Assembly: GCA_937914815.1 (NCBI GenBank)
Contig: CALDMI010000346.1
Coordinates: 1-18,074 of the forward strand
Length of the DNA stretch: 18,074 nt
Source of the DNA: an uncultured Clostridia bacterium
GTDB lineage: Bacteria > Bacillota > Clostridia > Oscillospirales > CAG-272
Direction of reading: 5' to 3'
The translations under genes were made by a program, and so were the position numbers. This document shows, in pieces, positions 17,799-18,074 of the stretch. Numbering within the stretch: position 1 is the first letter of the stretch; the number at the start of each line of letters is the position of its first letter. Under the pieces are notes generated by a model that was given only the letters and a program-made list of their open reading frames with translations, had not been told where the DNA came from and ran no database searches.

Positions 17799-17890
17799 AA
17801 TGAGCAATGGGGCGGGTAACAATTAGCAATTTGCAATTTGCAATTGGCGGTTAGCAATTGGCAATTGGAGATTGGCAATCGGGGAGTTGG
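17799..17890. repeat. Degenerate 7-bp tandem repeat in the operon leader
   Basis: About 13 consecutive units of 7 bases (one of 8) with consensus AATTGGC on the plus strand, i.e. GCCAATT on the transcribed strand. The best part, 17821-17876, has eight units in strict phase (aattagc, aatttgc twice, aattggc twice, aattgga, gattggc, and a poorer ggttagc). It lies between the promoter and the first ribosome binding site, so it is transcribed as part of the leader. It ends just before the TTG-started gene and is not translated. Confidence 0.85.
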
Positions 17891-17911
17891 CGGGATTTTA
17901 TGCATGCCGCC
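17889..17911 (-). other. Possible short hairpin in the leader
   Basis: A 5-bp stem GGCGG/CCGCC around a 13-base loop lies just upstream of the 7-bp repeat in the direction of transcription. It is short, and no U-run follows. It may be a leader fold or chance in a GC-rich stretch. Confidence 0.25.
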
Positions 17912-18007
17912 GGGATGATAGGGTCGGTCGCCCGTATTTTGTCATTTTGAAGATTAAAATGCAGTAAATAATTAATTAATAATATATGAATAAAATTGTT
18001 AACATGA

Positions 18008-18036
18008 ATTATACACCCAGAAAAAATTCTTGTCAA
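18008..18036 (-). promoter_or_regulatory. Consensus sigma-70/SigA-type promoter for the operon
   Basis: On the minus strand the -35 box TTGACA (18031-18036) and the -10 box TATAAT (18008-18013) are both exact and separated by exactly 17 bases. A/T-rich tracts lie upstream of the -35 box and could act as an UP element. The transcript would begin near 18000 and have a leader of about 225 bases before the TTG start at 17775. The flanking 17940-18074 stretch is markedly A/T-rich compared with the GC-rich genes. Confidence 0.85.
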
Positions 18037-18074
18037 GTATAATTCAACATTTTTTACCGCGTTTTTCGACAAAA

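Noticed and set aside
17776..17829. ATG at 17829 as start of the InlB-type lipoprotein
   Set aside because: It would prefix the signal peptide with 18 mostly polar residues and leave the GGAGG site inside the gene. The TTG at 17775 gives a normal lipoprotein signal at proper spacing.
17851..18072. Minus-strand open frame of 73 codons at the right edge
   Set aside because: It runs through the promoter at 18008-18036 and the heptamer repeat, has no ribosome binding site, and lacks the codon use of the neighbours.

Overview
The window carries nine protein genes, all on the minus strand and packed head to tail, so the transcript reads from the right edge (about 18,000) to the left edge. The layout looks like a single operon. 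A perfect-consensus sigma-70-type promoter lies at 18008-18036, most neighbouring genes overlap or are separated by only a few bases, and no convincing intrinsic terminator was seen between the genes. The organism is probably a GC-rich, anaerobic Firmicute of the Clostridia type, perhaps a gut Christensenellales-like lineage. The reasons are strong AGGAGG-type ribosome binding sites, several lipoprotein signal peptides, InlB/Flg_new, Big_2 and BspA-type LRR surface domains, and an Opp operon of Gram-positive type. This taxonomic placement is inference and is low confidence below class. Isoleucine is coded mainly by ATA despite the high GC content (22 of 29 Ile codons in the gene I counted).

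Order along transcription: (1) promoter and a leader of roughly 225 bases containing a degenerate 7-bp tandem repeat; (2) a TTG-started lipoprotein with an InlB-like repeat and a GLUG/beta-helix-like half; (3) a long family 5 solute-binding lipoprotein (OppA-like) with an internal insertion; (4) a GC-rich hairpin; (5) two permeases, OppB and OppC; (6) two ATPases, OppD and OppF; (7) a 79-residue single-pass membrane protein of unknown function; (8) a 2560-residue subtilisin-family surface protease with prodomain, PA insert, Fn3-like and two Big_2 domains, about 30 BspA-type leucine-rich repeats, a helical stalk and a C-terminal membrane anchor; (9) the first 483 residues of another lipoprotein with FN3 and Ig-like domains, which runs off the left edge.

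The simplest reading is a protein-harvesting module. The giant protease would bind and cut proteins outside the cell, the OppA-like lipoprotein would capture the peptides, and OppBCDF would import them at the cost of ATP. The two extra lipoproteins and the small membrane protein would be accessory surface parts. The individual families are well known. Co-transcription of a giant protease-LRR fusion with a complete peptide importer and accessory lipoproteins is the most interesting thing here. No RNA genes, CRISPR arrays, insertion sequences or integrases were seen. The only stretch of about 300 bases without a gene is the right edge (17776-18074), which holds the ribosome binding site, repeat and promoter.
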